Assembly (NCBI GenBank): GCA_024690425.1
Contig: JAILCT010000270.1
Coordinates: forward strand, 1-50,245
DNA length: 50,245 nt
Direction of reading: 5' to 3'
DNA from: Lachnospiraceae bacterium
GTDB taxonomy: Bacteria; Bacillota_A; Clostridia; Lachnospirales; Lachnospiraceae
The position numbers and the translations under genes are program-made. The notes under the pieces were generated by a model. It made no database searches and had not been told where the DNA came from. It saw nothing but the letters and a program-made list of their open reading frames with translations. The stretch's first letter is position 1. Every line of letters begins with the position of its first letter. Below, piece by piece: positions 37,012 through 46,304 of the stretch.

Positions 37012-37729
37012 CATATACGACCGAATAGGGCTTGCCTTCTTCATCATTCAGAGCAACCGTGCGCTCATTACCCTTTGCATATACAACCGGATATATCTTA
37101 TCCTTAAGATGGGCCTGTTTCCTGTAATCGGCCCGTAGATGGACTATATCCATATCCTCACCCACAGCGGTCAGTGCGAAATTTATATACTGACAGTTGT
37201 TTACATGAAGATTGGTATCAAGATGATGAAGTTCGACGGTCCTGATGTCCGCCTCTGTCTTTGTGCATTCAGTCTCATCCGGCAGAAGTATCTTTCTTGG
37301 CGAATATGTCATATCGAGCTTATCACCGAGGCTGTAGGCACCCACGATATCTTCCGGAGCCTTCACAGGACTCATCTTATCCGTATCGACCATCGTCCAT
37401 GTCGTATTGGCCTTTACAAGGTAATTGCCCTGTTCATCCTTTAAATAGAAATTCCTGAATCCCATAAAGGATTTAAAATCAAACGGATATGTCCCCACTC
37501 TTACCGTATCGCACAATACGGGCAGCTTCTCTATCTCAATCTCCCAGTAGTTAAGTACCCACAGAAGCTTTCTGCTCCTTAACAGGTCTATCCCGACACC
37601 GGCATCCTCCGACTGGAATATCGACGCATCCTGAAAGGCATCGATAAGGGACGTTATAGACAGCCGTCTGTTAACATCACACCTTGAGAAGCTTATCCTG
37701 TCTGTATATTCATATTCATAACCGCCCAT
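36995..37729 (-). CDS. acyl-ACP thioesterase
   Basis: 244 aa double hot-dog protein of the FatA/FatB-like bacterial family, releasing free fatty acid from acyl-ACP. The motif LDTNLHVNNCQYINFA matches the catalytic N-x-H-V-N-N-x-x-Y pattern; the N-terminal half has CDVNRRLSITSLIDAFQDAS and the WVLNYWEIEIEK strand. It begins 9 nt after the EAL protein gene and is probably the last gene of the liv operon transcript. Its 3' end overlaps the converging AP2 gene. Confidence 0.9.
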   Translation of the reverse strand: MGGYEYEYTDRISFSRCDVNRRLSITSLIDAFQDASIFQSEDAGVGIDLLRSRKLLWVLNYWEIEIEKLPVLCDTVRVGTYPFDFKSFMGFRNFYLKDEQGNYLVKANTTWTMVDTDKMSPVKAPEDIVGAYSLGDKLDMTYSPRKILLPDETECTKTEADIRTVELHHLDTNLHVNNCQYINFALTAVGEDMDIVHLRADYRKQAHLKDKIYPVVYAKGNERTVALNDEEGKPYSVVYVKGRT

Positions 37730-37738
37730 ATCCGCGCC

Positions 37739-40700
37739 CTAATATATCACCTTTCTGCTGATTTCCTTACCGTTTATCATAAACCGGCTTCTTCCGTCGA
37801 TCACCCTGAAGTCATCCTCTGCCGCATATGTATCCCTGTCAAGTCCTGTCCTTAATTCACACTTAACATCAACCCTCTCAAGCTCCACCTTTGTGATCTT
37901 CTCCCTGCCTCCAAATATCAGCGCCTCATCACCGGAGTTCTCGAGTTGGATGCTTGAATGCTTCAATGCAAAATCAGTCTCTCCAAATAGTGCTCCCACG
38001 CAGGTTGATATGTCGGCTCTGAGGCTTAAGTTGACTCTCGAATCCTCTATCAGTGTATCCGACTTGGATCCGTCAAGCGTGCCTATGACCACTGCCCTGT
38101 TCCCGCCTACGGTTACATCAAGAGCAGTCTTTATGATATGGAGTCCCGAATCGCCATTTAGTGAACCTATACCGACAGCATCATCACCCTTTATCTCGAT
38201 GCTCATCATACAGTTTCTTATTTCAAAATGCGAGTCACCATCCGCCGCACCTATGCCGACACAGTATCCTGCGCCGCCGTACAGGGTGTACTCTCCCCTG
38301 TTTATCCTTATGATACCGCCAAGACCGGAACCTATACATGTTCCGTGTGCTCCGGATGCCTTTATGTTTATCCTTCCGTCCTGTTCAAAAATAAGCTCTC
38401 CGTGTGACTCTCCCGAAATATCTCCTATACCGAAGAACTCGGGAGTCTTGACCTCGATCGACAAGTTACCGTCACCGACGAGTATGAGCCTTGAAGAAGC
38501 CGGAACCCTGATCCCGTTGCCCCTGAATATGTTCTCGCCCTTAAGCTTTAACGTTACATCACAATTATCACCGATATCTACGCATGGCCTTCCCTTGATA
38601 TTGGCAAATACAACATTCTCAAGTGTTATCACACCTGTGTAACCGGGAAGTACCGACAAATGTATCTCCGTATCAAGACCGGGAGTACCGGTTACTGATA
38701 TATCTTTATATATCGCATTCTTATCACCCACATTTATGTCGGTATAGCCTTCATTATTAAGCATTCCCAATGATACACGGTTATTGCTGCCCGCCGTGAA
38801 TATCATCTTGCCGGTACCGTCCTGACGCTCCTGATAGTAGGTGCATATCTCATTACGTACCATTTCATTTATCCTCGGAAGGATATCTGCCGAAGGCTTG
38901 GCTGTATAGTATCCCTGTATCAGGTCAACCCCCATACGGATAACAGTGCGAAGCTCCTCGCGCGTCTCTATCCCTTCTGCCAGAGACATGATGTTGTTAT
39001 CCCTGCAGAACTTGATGATCTCACTCACAAAATGCTGTTTCTGGGGTTTACTGTCTATCCCGCTTAAGAGAGCCCTGTCGATCTTGACATAATTAGGCAT
39101 ATATCTTAACAGATTGGATATGTTCGAATAGCCGGTTCCGTAGTCATCGATCGCGATCTCGATATCAAGGCTCCTTAACAGCTGTTTTACCGCATCCAGC
39201 TCTTCATCCAGCAGTTCGGCTTCTTCCGTAAGCTCAACCACAGTCCTGTGGCAGTTGCGTCTAAGAAGCTCATTTATGGTATCAAAATCAGCCTTTTCAA
39301 GCCTTATACCGGGGATCGAGTTGATAAATATCTTGGCATTTCCGAACCTGTCTTCCTTCTTCTCTATTTCAGTCAGAACATTATAGAAGGTTGCCCGTTC
39401 CACATCTATAAGCCTGTTCCGTATACCGGCATATTTGATAATATCAAGTGCGGATATCTTCTTCTCTGTACTGCTTCGCATCAGGGCTTCATATGAATAG
39501 ATCTCACCATCGGATGCCCTGACGATCGGCTGGAAATAATATGTAAGGAGGTTCTCATCAAGTATCCTGTCCACGAGTTCGCAGTCCTTCTTCTCTTCTT
39601 CCGACAGACGTTCATAACCGCCTCCGGCTGACAGGAACTTGCCCTGAGCACACTTCTCAAGCTGGGACTTAAGTCCTTCCACTACCAGGTTCCTTCTCAG
39701 AGATTCAAGTCCCTTTGCAACCATGGAAACCCAGAAACGGTAATCGCCGTCATACGTTCTTATATTATTTCCGTAGCTTACTGCCGTATATCCGAAACAC
39801 TCATTTTCAAAAAACAGAGGGGTAAAGAAATAGACGACCGGTTCTTCGTGTTCCCTTTTCAGGGCAGGCAGCAGATCCGATGTGTTAAAAACATCACCGG
39901 TCCCCGCAGCGCCTTCCTTACCGGTCGAATTATAGCGCACCGCACATATCATCTCATCGGGATAGCCGGAATTGCCGACATGAAGAGTGGGATCCTTATC
40001 TATATCGATCCATGGTTTTGACAAGCACAGGCAGAACCTGTCCACTTCATCCAATTGATAAGTATATGAATAAACTGTACCAAGGAAGCCCTGCAGCGAA
40101 GTCTGTACCATCAGATTCTCAGCCATCATGTTCCCGGCCGATCTTAATCCGTCAGACATTCTGTCGGTTTTCCAGTACTTTCTGCGGATATTTACTTCCG
40201 AATCATTACATCCTGCACATCCGCATGTCTCACCCACGAATACCCTGGGCTTTTCAACAAATTCGGAGCTTTTCAGGTTGTCAAGCTTATCCGCGATATA
40301 ACCGGCTGCATACATACCCTCCTCTTCATCCGGGAAAACCGTACTCGTCAGGCTTTTGGGCCCCGTACGTCCCTCCCTTGATGAGTCGAAACCTGCAACA
40401 GCGATATCATCCGGGACCGATAATCCGCGCTGTTCAAGTGCCTCACAGAAGCCTATCGCCATTTCGTCATTGGCACATACAACAGCCTCCGGGAGTGCCC
40501 CATCATCGTGAATGAATTCACGAAGTGCCTGTTCACCGCTGGTATACCAGAAATCGCCGTGGAATATCCTTTCCTCCCTTACGGGAAGCCCGAACCTGTT
40601 CATAGTATCGCAATAGGCCTTAAGCCTCTTTGCCGCATGTGGATGCCATCTCTTGCCCGAAATATAAGCAATGTCCTTATACCCGTGCACCTCGATCATA

Positions 40701-41077
40701 TGGCTGACAAGAGCAGCCATTCCATGATAGTCATCCTGATATACCGAAGGGAAGAAATCACTCTCCCTGTCTATTACAAGCACAGGTCCGTTATACTCTT
40801 CTTCAAGTCTTGTTTCTATCTCATGACATACTCCGGATGTCTGTATACTGTCCTTTAAGATCACAACACCGTCATAATCCACCGGGTTGAAGAGGCTGAA
40901 GATATTCCCCTCACCTGCTTCACGTATCTGTGTATCCTGATACATCCTGATCATAGAAAAAACGCAGACATCCATATTATGGGTGCGAGCGTTCTTAATA
41001 AAGCCCGTTACAAACCGGCTCTGTCTTCTTCCTTCAATCTCACCGCCCAGTATGGCTATTCTGCGCCTTGTATCCAT
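37739..41077 (-). CDS. LacI-type sensor / EAL phosphodiesterase / beta-helix protein
   Basis: 1112 aa, no signal peptide or membrane helix, so cytoplasmic. Residues 5-285 are a LacI-family periplasmic-binding-like domain without its HTH, ending in CGCAGC. Residues 310-465 look GAF-like. Residues 500-745 are an EAL domain with the full c-di-GMP phosphodiesterase set: Glu530 (EAL), Asn586, Glu615, Asp644-Asp645, Lys665, Glu701, Gln721. Residues 765-1080 are a repetitive right-handed beta-helix (CVGIGAADGDSHFEIRN, AVGIGSLNGDSGLHIIK), resembling carbohydrate-binding Cthe_2159-type domains. It starts 2 nt after the livF stop. I infer that ligand binding controls c-di-GMP breakdown; the helix role is unknown. 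Confidence 0.9.
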   Translation of the reverse strand: MDTRRRIAILGGEIEGRRQSRFVTGFIKNARTHNMDVCVFSMIRMYQDTQIREAGEGNIFSLFNPVDYDGVVILKDSIQTSGVCHEIETRLEEEYNGPVLVIDRESDFFPSVYQDDYHGMAALVSHMIEVHGYKDIAYISGKRWHPHAAKRLKAYCDTMNRFGLPVREERIFHGDFWYTSGEQALREFIHDDGALPEAVVCANDEMAIGFCEALEQRGLSVPDDIAVAGFDSSREGRTGPKSLTSTVFPDEEEGMYAAGYIADKLDNLKSSEFVEKPRVFVGETCGCAGCNDSEVNIRRKYWKTDRMSDGLRSAGNMMAENLMVQTSLQGFLGTVYSYTYQLDEVDRFCLCLSKPWIDIDKDPTLHVGNSGYPDEMICAVRYNSTGKEGAAGTGDVFNTSDLLPALKREHEEPVVYFFTPLFFENECFGYTAVSYGNNIRTYDGDYRFWVSMVAKGLESLRRNLVVEGLKSQLEKCAQGKFLSAGGGYERLSEEEKKDCELVDRILDENLLTYYFQPIVRASDGEIYSYEALMRSSTEKKISALDIIKYAGIRNRLIDVERATFYNVLTEIEKKEDRFGNAKIFINSIPGIRLEKADFDTINELLRRNCHRTVVELTEEAELLDEELDAVKQLLRSLDIEIAIDDYGTGYSNISNLLRYMPNYVKIDRALLSGIDSKPQKQHFVSEIIKFCRDNNIMSLAEGIETREELRTVIRMGVDLIQGYYTAKPSADILPRINEMVRNEICTYYQERQDGTGKMIFTAGSNNRVSLGMLNNEGYTDINVGDKNAIYKDISVTGTPGLDTEIHLSVLPGYTGVITLENVVFANIKGRPCVDIGDNCDVTLKLKGENIFRGNGIRVPASSRLILVGDGNLSIEVKTPEFFGIGDISGESHGELIFEQDGRINIKASGAHGTCIGSGLGGIIRINRGEYTLYGGAGYCVGIGAADGDSHFEIRNCMMSIEIKGDDAVGIGSLNGDSGLHIIKTALDVTVGGNRAVVIGTLDGSKSDTLIEDSRVNLSLRADISTCVGALFGETDFALKHSSIQLENSGDEALIFGGREKITKVELERVDVKCELRTGLDRDTYAAEDDFRVIDGRSRFMINGKEISRKVIY

Positions 41078-41079
41078 AA

Positions 41080-41796
41080 TTATGATGTGCTTCCCAGATA
41101 AGCCGCACGGACCTTCTCATCCTTAAGAAGTTCTTCTCCCGTACCCTCGGTTGCGATCATACCGTTCTCGATAACATATGCCCTGTCAGCTACATGAAGA
41201 GCCATATTGGCATTCTGCTCTATGAGGAGTACCGTGGTCCCCGCTTCACTTATCCTTCTGATTATCTTGAATATCTCCTGTACTACTATGGGTGCAAGAC
41301 CGAGAGAAGGTTCGTCCATCATAAGGAGCCTGGGACGTCCCATAAGGGCACGGCCCACTGCAAGCATCTGCTGCTCACCGCCCGAAAGCGTACCTCCGGC
41401 CTGCCATGAACGTTCCTTAAGCCTCGGAAAATACCCGTATACCATTTCTATGTCTTTTTCCAGATCGTCTTTTCTTAAGTATGCCCCTACCTTAAGGTTC
41501 TCAAGAACTGTAAGGTTGGGAAATATCCTTCTTCCTTCGGGAACCATCATAAGACCCTTTGATACGATCTGTGTAGGGTCCTTTCCCGTTATATCCTCGC
41601 CGTTGAAGATGATCTTACCCTCCGCAGGCTTTACAAGTCCTGATATGGTCCGAAGGGTAGAGCTCTTACCCGCTCCGTTGGCCCCTATAAGGGTAACCGT
41701 CTCACCGGCATTAACATTAAATGATATGCCTCGTACCGCCTCAATGCCACCGTATCTGACTTTTAAATTCTCAATCTGTAACAGCTGTTCGCTCAT
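41080..41796 (-). CDS. livF: branched-chain amino acid ABC transporter ATPase
   Basis: 238 aa ABC ATPase: Walker A GANGAGKSS, signature LSGGEQQ, Walker B LLMMDEPSLGLAP, H-loop region LLIEQN. The short LivF type without the LivG C-terminal extension. It overlaps the end of livG by 1 nt. Pairs with LivG on the LivH-LivM permease. Confidence 0.95.
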   Translation of the reverse strand: MSEQLLQIENLKVRYGGIEAVRGISFNVNAGETVTLIGANGAGKSSTLRTISGLVKPAEGKIIFNGEDITGKDPTQIVSKGLMMVPEGRRIFPNLTVLENLKVGAYLRKDDLEKDIEMVYGYFPRLKERSWQAGGTLSGGEQQMLAVGRALMGRPRLLMMDEPSLGLAPIVVQEIFKIIRRISEAGTTVLLIEQNANMALHVADRAYVIENGMIATEGTGEELLKDEKVRAAYLGSTS

Positions 41797-42644
41797 TATT
41801 GCTCCTCATTGCTCACACCCAGGTACGCCTCTATAACGCGCTGGTTGTTCTGAATCTCCTTCGGTACTCCCCTGGCTATCTCAGAGCCGAAATCTATCAC
41901 GTAAATATAGTCTGAAATATTCATTACAAGGTCCATATGATGCTCTATAAGGAAAACCGTAAGGTTATACTTCTCTCTTATCTGGCGGACGAAGTCAGCC
42001 AGCTCATTGGTCTCCTGCGGATTCATACCTGCAGCGGGTTCATCAAGCAGAAGAAGGGTCGGATTTGTTGCAAGAGCCCTTGCTATCTCAAGCCTCCTCT
42101 GAAGTCCGTAAGGAAGGCTTACCGCAAGCTCATCCTTATAGGTGTCGAGTCCCTGTTCAACAAGGAGTTCCATCGTCTCATCCCGCATCCTCTTTTCTTC
42201 AGCCGCATTACCCCTGAAGGTTGCTGAAAAAACATTCTGCTTGGCGTTCTGATGCTTGGCGATAAGGACATTCTCAAACACTGTCATGCTCTTCCACAGA
42301 CGGATGTTCTGGAAGGTACGTGCTATCCCGAGACCTGTTATCTTGTCGGGTGTCGGGAACAGCGGTGCATCCTTGGCATACTTATCCGCATTCTCACCCT
42401 TGTAGGTCTTTAGTGCCTTACCTGTGGGATGATTCCTTACCATGGGTTTACCCATGAATTCTATAAGCCCGTTCGTCGGCTGATAGACACCTGTAATACA
42501 GTTAAATGCTGTTGTCTTGCCGGCACCGTTAGGCCCGATAAGAGCTATTATCTTATTCTCCGGAACATCCAGTGTAAGGTTATTGACAGATACAACGCCC
42601 CCAAACTGCATGGTCACATTTTCAAGATGTAAAGCGTTACCCAT
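41796..42644 (-). CDS. livG: branched-chain amino acid ABC transporter ATPase
   Basis: 282 aa ABC ATPase: Walker A GPNGAGKTT, signature SLPYGLQRRLEIARAL (the LivG variant of LSGGQ), Walker B LLLLDEPAAGMNP, H-loop FLIEHHMD, and a C-terminal VIEAYLG. An insert of about 25 residues after Walker A (around 62-90) is longer than in Escherichia coli LivG. Starts 3 nt after livM. Confidence 0.95.
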   Translation of the reverse strand: MGNALHLENVTMQFGGVVSVNNLTLDVPENKIIALIGPNGAGKTTAFNCITGVYQPTNGLIEFMGKPMVRNHPTGKALKTYKGENADKYAKDAPLFPTPDKITGLGIARTFQNIRLWKSMTVFENVLIAKHQNAKQNVFSATFRGNAAEEKRMRDETMELLVEQGLDTYKDELAVSLPYGLQRRLEIARALATNPTLLLLDEPAAGMNPQETNELADFVRQIREKYNLTVFLIEHHMDLVMNISDYIYVIDFGSEIARGVPKEIQNNQRVIEAYLGVSNEEQ

Positions 42645-42647
42645 AAC

Positions 42648-43844
42648 CTACTCTTTCCTTTCCTTTTTCGCACCGGACTTTTTAAGGAGTGCTCCAAGAT
42701 TTATCTCATTATTGCCCATGATCCCCTGTGAGAAAAAGAGCACGATCACCATTATAACAACTGAGAATACCACCATACGGAAACCGTTCCTTAAGAGAGG
42801 CAGCTTAAATCCGCCTATATACTGCTCGCTGTCAAGGAATCTTAACCACCACTCCGAGCATGCCACATATAAGAAGGTCGCAAGCACGCTTCCGCTTACC
42901 GATCCTATTCCTCCTATAACGACTATCAGCAGTATCTCGTATGTCATTACTGAAGTGAAAGCCTTGGCCTGGGCATTGGCCACATACATGGCAAACAGGC
43001 CGCCGCCTATTCCGGCGAAGAAACTCGATATGACAAATGACAGCATCTTATGCTTGAAAAGATTTACACCCATGGCTTCCGCCGCCACTTCATCATCGCG
43101 TATGGACTTAAATGCCCTTCCGTAAGATGAATTTATCAGGAGCACGATCACAAGTATGCACAACGATGATATAAGGAACGGAACAAAGGTCGACAGCCTG
43201 AGTATTGTTCCTCCCGATGAATTCGTTATATTAAAGCTTGAGAAGGTAGGGAATCCCTTGATCATGTTAGCCCCGTTTGTTACCTTTCCAAGCTTCTGCC
43301 ACTGGAAGATCGCCCTTAATATCTCGGCAAATCCAAGGGTTGCTATCGCAAGATAGTCGCTCTTTAGTCTCAGTACAGGAATTCCGATAAGATAAGCGAA
43401 GAGGCCGGCCACACATCCTGCAAGTATCAGGGCTATGAGGCAGCTTAATATCATCGCCATGGCTCCACCGAACCCGCCATGTCCGAAAATACCTTCAAAC
43501 ATATCAAGCAGGGAAAAATCAAAAGCACAGCCGCCGAACAGATAGTATACCTGCTCCTTCATATCCGAAGGTACCATAAGGATCGCATACGTATATGCGC
43601 CAAGAAGCATAAAGCCGGCCTGTCCGAGTGAAAAAAGACCCGTAAATCCATTAAGAAGATTCATGGACACTGCCACAAGCGAATATACGGCAGCCTTCTT
43701 AAGCACCGTAAAAAGCGGGCTTGTGGGTTGAAATACCTGCGGAAGCCCGGGAATGAAATTGCTCAGGTTCTCAAGCAGGATCACAAATAACAGTATTATG
43801 GATATTCCGATAAACACACGGAATGATTTTTTCTTATCTTTCAT
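42648..43844 (-). CDS. livM: branched-chain amino acid ABC transporter permease
   Basis: 398 aa, about ten membrane segments. The conserved core SLGQAGFMLLGAYTYA and SDYLAIATLGFAEILR identifies LivM; SIRDDEVAAEAMGVNLFKHKMLSFVISSFFAGIGGGLFA is the family's coupling region. A loop insertion around 90-125 (YYLFGGCAFDFSLLDMFEGI) is unusual for the family. Confidence 0.95.
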   Translation of the reverse strand: MKDKKKSFRVFIGISIILLFVILLENLSNFIPGLPQVFQPTSPLFTVLKKAAVYSLVAVSMNLLNGFTGLFSLGQAGFMLLGAYTYAILMVPSDMKEQVYYLFGGCAFDFSLLDMFEGIFGHGGFGGAMAMILSCLIALILAGCVAGLFAYLIGIPVLRLKSDYLAIATLGFAEILRAIFQWQKLGKVTNGANMIKGFPTFSSFNITNSSGGTILRLSTFVPFLISSLCILVIVLLINSSYGRAFKSIRDDEVAAEAMGVNLFKHKMLSFVISSFFAGIGGGLFAMYVANAQAKAFTSVMTYEILLIVVIGGIGSVSGSVLATFLYVACSEWWLRFLDSEQYIGGFKLPLLRNGFRMVVFSVVIMVIVLFFSQGIMGNNEINLGALLKKSGAKKERKE

Positions 43845-43847
43845 GAT

Positions 43848-44735
43848 CTACACCTTATCCGTAGCAGCTTCCCCGAAGAGTCCCTGCGGTTTAAATATAA
43901 GAATTATTATCAGAAGTGCAAAAGTAAACGCATCAGAGAAAACCGAAACATCCCATGATGAAGGAAGTCCCTTGATGATCGTCTCGCATATCCCGATAAG
44001 AAATGCCCCTATCACTGCTCCGGGTATTGATCCTATACCGCCGAACACAGCTGCAACGAAGGCCTTAAGCCCGGGCATTGCTCCTGCTGTCGGCGTTATT
44101 GCCGGATAATTGGTGAAGAAAAGGACTGAACCAACAGCGGCAAGTCCGGAGCCTATGATGAAGGTCGCAGAGATCACGCTGTTGATCTTTATGCCCATAA
44201 GACGACTTGTTTCGAAGTCCTTGGACACAGCTCGCATAGCCATACCTACCTTGGTACGGTTTATCAGCTGGGTAAGTGCAAACACAAGTGCCAGTACCAG
44301 AAAAGGTGTGATTATAACAACCCATTTGGTATGAGTTCCGGCAACATTTACCGTGTTTGACAGAAATGGGATCACCGGATATGTCATCGGTTGTCCTCCG
44401 GTAATATAGGTTGCGGTATTCTGCAGCAGATAGCTTACGCCTATCGCGGATATCATGACTGACATCCTGGGAGCATTTCTTAAAGGCTTGTATGCCGCAC
44501 GCTCGATCACGAAGCCCAGGAAAATCGTTATGATTATCACCAGCGGGATCGAAACCGAATAAGGCATGGTCGCCGTAAAATATATACCCATAAGCCCGGC
44601 TACCATGAACACGTCGCCATGAGCGAAGTTAATGAGCCTGAGTATTCCGTATACAAGCGTATATCCTATCGCAATAAGTGCATATTGCCCGCCCACCGAT
44701 ATACCGGAGAGCAAAACCGAAATAACATATTCCAT
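43848..44735 (-). CDS. livH: branched-chain amino acid ABC transporter permease
   Basis: 295 aa, about eight membrane segments. Signatures GISVGGQYALIAIGYTLVYGILRLINFAHGD and MRAVSKDFETSRLMGIKIN are typical of LivH. It forms the membrane channel with LivM. Located 22 nt after livK. Confidence 0.95.
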   Translation of the reverse strand: MEYVISVLLSGISVGGQYALIAIGYTLVYGILRLINFAHGDVFMVAGLMGIYFTATMPYSVSIPLVIIITIFLGFVIERAAYKPLRNAPRMSVMISAIGVSYLLQNTATYITGGQPMTYPVIPFLSNTVNVAGTHTKWVVIITPFLVLALVFALTQLINRTKVGMAMRAVSKDFETSRLMGIKINSVISATFIIGSGLAAVGSVLFFTNYPAITPTAGAMPGLKAFVAAVFGGIGSIPGAVIGAFLIGICETIIKGLPSSWDVSVFSDAFTFALLIIILIFKPQGLFGEAATDKV

Positions 44736-44757
44736 AATGATTCATCCTTTGATTCTT

Positions 44758-45942
44758 TTATTTTCCCGATCCGGTCTGAACCTTCTCAAATGCCCATGTG
44801 CCCGAAGCGGTATCTGCAGTCTTGATGTAAGCTGTGTCACGTACAGCATCACCTACAGAGTCAAAAGCTATTGAACCTGAAACACCGTCCCACTTAACAC
44901 CGGGGATCGCTGCTTTGATCGCACCCTTGTCGCCCGATCCGGCTGCCTTGATTGCTTCAAGTGCAACATAATATGCATCATATCCCATCGCCGTAACCGC
45001 TGAAATGGTATCATTACCGCCGTTAGCAGCAAGTGCGCTTGAATTGCCGTTGATGTATTCCTTGATACCCTTATCGAATGTCTCGGAACCGCCCTCCTGA
45101 TAGAAGGTTGAAACATAGAGCTGAAGGTTTGTTCCCTTGGTCGCCTCAAGAACCATGTTGTCATCAAGAGTATCCGATCCAAGGAAAGGTATTCCTATAT
45201 TAAGTGAAGCTGCCTGCTCCATGATCTGCTTAGCGTATGCGATCGAAACAGGTGTAAAGATAACATCGGCGCCTTCGCTCTTAGCCTTATTAAGGTAAGA
45301 TGTGAAGTCAGAGTTATTGGTAGGGAATGAGTCGGTAATAACTTCACCGCCGGCTGCTTCAAACACCTGCTTGAAGAATACACACAGACCCTGGTCATAC
45401 TCATTACCGTTCTCACCAAGGCAGTAAGCCTTCTTGGCCGAGAACTTATCTATTGCAAAGTTGGCAAGAACGTCAGCCTGGAAGTTATCAAGGAAGCATA
45501 TCCTGAAGTAGTAATCGTTACCTGCTGTTACATTGGGATTGGTACAGGTTACACCGATAGCTGCAAGTCCAGCCTCTTCGAACTTGGGACCGCCTGCCAT
45601 TGAAACGCCCGATCCGTATGATCCGAGAACAAGTGATACATTCTTGCCCACAAGTTCCGATGCTGCTGAAGGGGCCTTGTCTGCCGATGAACCGTTATCG
45701 GCGATCACAAGCTCAACCTTATATGTCTTGTCGCCCACCTGAACAGTAGGAGTCTCGGCATTGGCATACTGCATACCCAGTATCTCCTTCTTACCGCCTG
45801 ATGCGGAGTCGCCTGTTGAAGGTTCAAACACACCGATCTTAATAACATCGCCCGAAGCGCCTCCCTGAGCGCCCGCGCCGCCGCAGGCTGTAAGGCCCAT
45901 GGCCATGACTGCTGTCATAATAAGTGCAATAATCTTTTTCAT
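44758..45942 (-). CDS. livK: branched-chain amino acid-type substrate-binding lipoprotein
   Basis: 394 aa, with GGAGGG before the ATG. Signal peptide with lipobox LTA-Cys20 and a Gly-rich linker, then a type I periplasmic-binding fold (IGVFEPSTGDSASGGKKEILGMQYA; VLGSYGSGVSMAGGPKFEEAGLAAIGVTCTNPNVT). Leu/Ile/Val is the usual ligand; other amino acids, amides or urea are possible in this family. First gene of the operon. Confidence 0.92.
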   Translation of the reverse strand: MKKIIALIMTAVMAMGLTACGGAGAQGGASGDVIKIGVFEPSTGDSASGGKKEILGMQYANAETPTVQVGDKTYKVELVIADNGSSADKAPSAASELVGKNVSLVLGSYGSGVSMAGGPKFEEAGLAAIGVTCTNPNVTAGNDYYFRICFLDNFQADVLANFAIDKFSAKKAYCLGENGNEYDQGLCVFFKQVFEAAGGEVITDSFPTNNSDFTSYLNKAKSEGADVIFTPVSIAYAKQIMEQAASLNIGIPFLGSDTLDDNMVLEATKGTNLQLYVSTFYQEGGSETFDKGIKEYINGNSSALAANGGNDTISAVTAMGYDAYYVALEAIKAAGSGDKGAIKAAIPGVKWDGVSGSIAFDSVGDAVRDTAYIKTADTASGTWAFEKVQTGSGK

Positions 45943-45979
45943 AATTGATTGCCCTCCCTTTTATATTAAATACTCTCGC

Positions 45980-46021
45980 ATTTTACCATACTCGGGCTTC
46001 AATTTCCATATATTTAGGAAA
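45980..46021 (-). promoter_or_regulatory. candidate liv operon promoter with operator-like repeat
   Basis: Read on the minus strand, TGGAAA (46003-46008) and TAAAAT (45980-45985) are 17 nt apart, upstream of livK. A TTTCC/GGAAA inverted repeat (46003-46007, 46017-46021) with 9 nt between overlaps the -35 box; it could be a repressor site, perhaps CodY-like, but the match is weak. Confidence 0.35.
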
Positions 46022-46078
46022 CCTAACAACTCTTCACAGGCCTTACTGAGATTTACCTGAGATTTATAAAAATTTCTG

Positions 46079-46107
46079 TTGCATTTGAAATATTATTGTG
46101 GTAATAT
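46079..46107 (+). promoter_or_regulatory. promoter of tRNA-Leu(AAG)
   Basis: TTGCAT (46079-46084) and TAATAT (46102-46107) are 17 nt apart, about 70 nt upstream of the mature tRNA. Confidence 0.5.
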
Positions 46108-46175
46108 AGTTTTCGGTCGCTGAATGAGTGGCCGGAGAATCACGGTCTATTGACTGAGTTCTCTTAACTTGATAT

Positions 46176-46259
46176 GCGGAGGTGTCGGAACTGGCAGACG
46201 AGCAAGACTAAGGATCTTGTGGGAGCAATCTCGTGTGGGTTCAAGTCCCATCCTCCGCA
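46176..46259 (+). tRNA. tRNA-Leu (anticodon AAG)
   Basis: 84-nt class II tRNA. The acceptor GCGGAGG/CCTCCGC pairs fully and the discriminator is A. The anticodon stem CAAGA/TCTTG has loop CTAAGGA, giving AAG (46210-46212), so A34 is presumably edited to inosine to read CUU and CUC. Long variable arm and T-arm GTGGG/CCCAT. CCA is not encoded. Confidence 0.94.
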
Positions 46260-46266
46260 CTGTTAT

Positions 46267-46301
46267 AATATAGGACATGGATTAAATCCATGTCTTATAT
46301 T
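46267..46301 (+). terminator. terminator of tRNA-Leu(AAG)
   Basis: A 16-bp stem (46267-46282 with 46286-46301, one G-T) with loop TAA starts 8 nt after the tRNA; the distal arm is T/A-rich and continues as TTATATTTTAT. Confidence 0.8.
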
Positions 46302-46304
46302 TTA

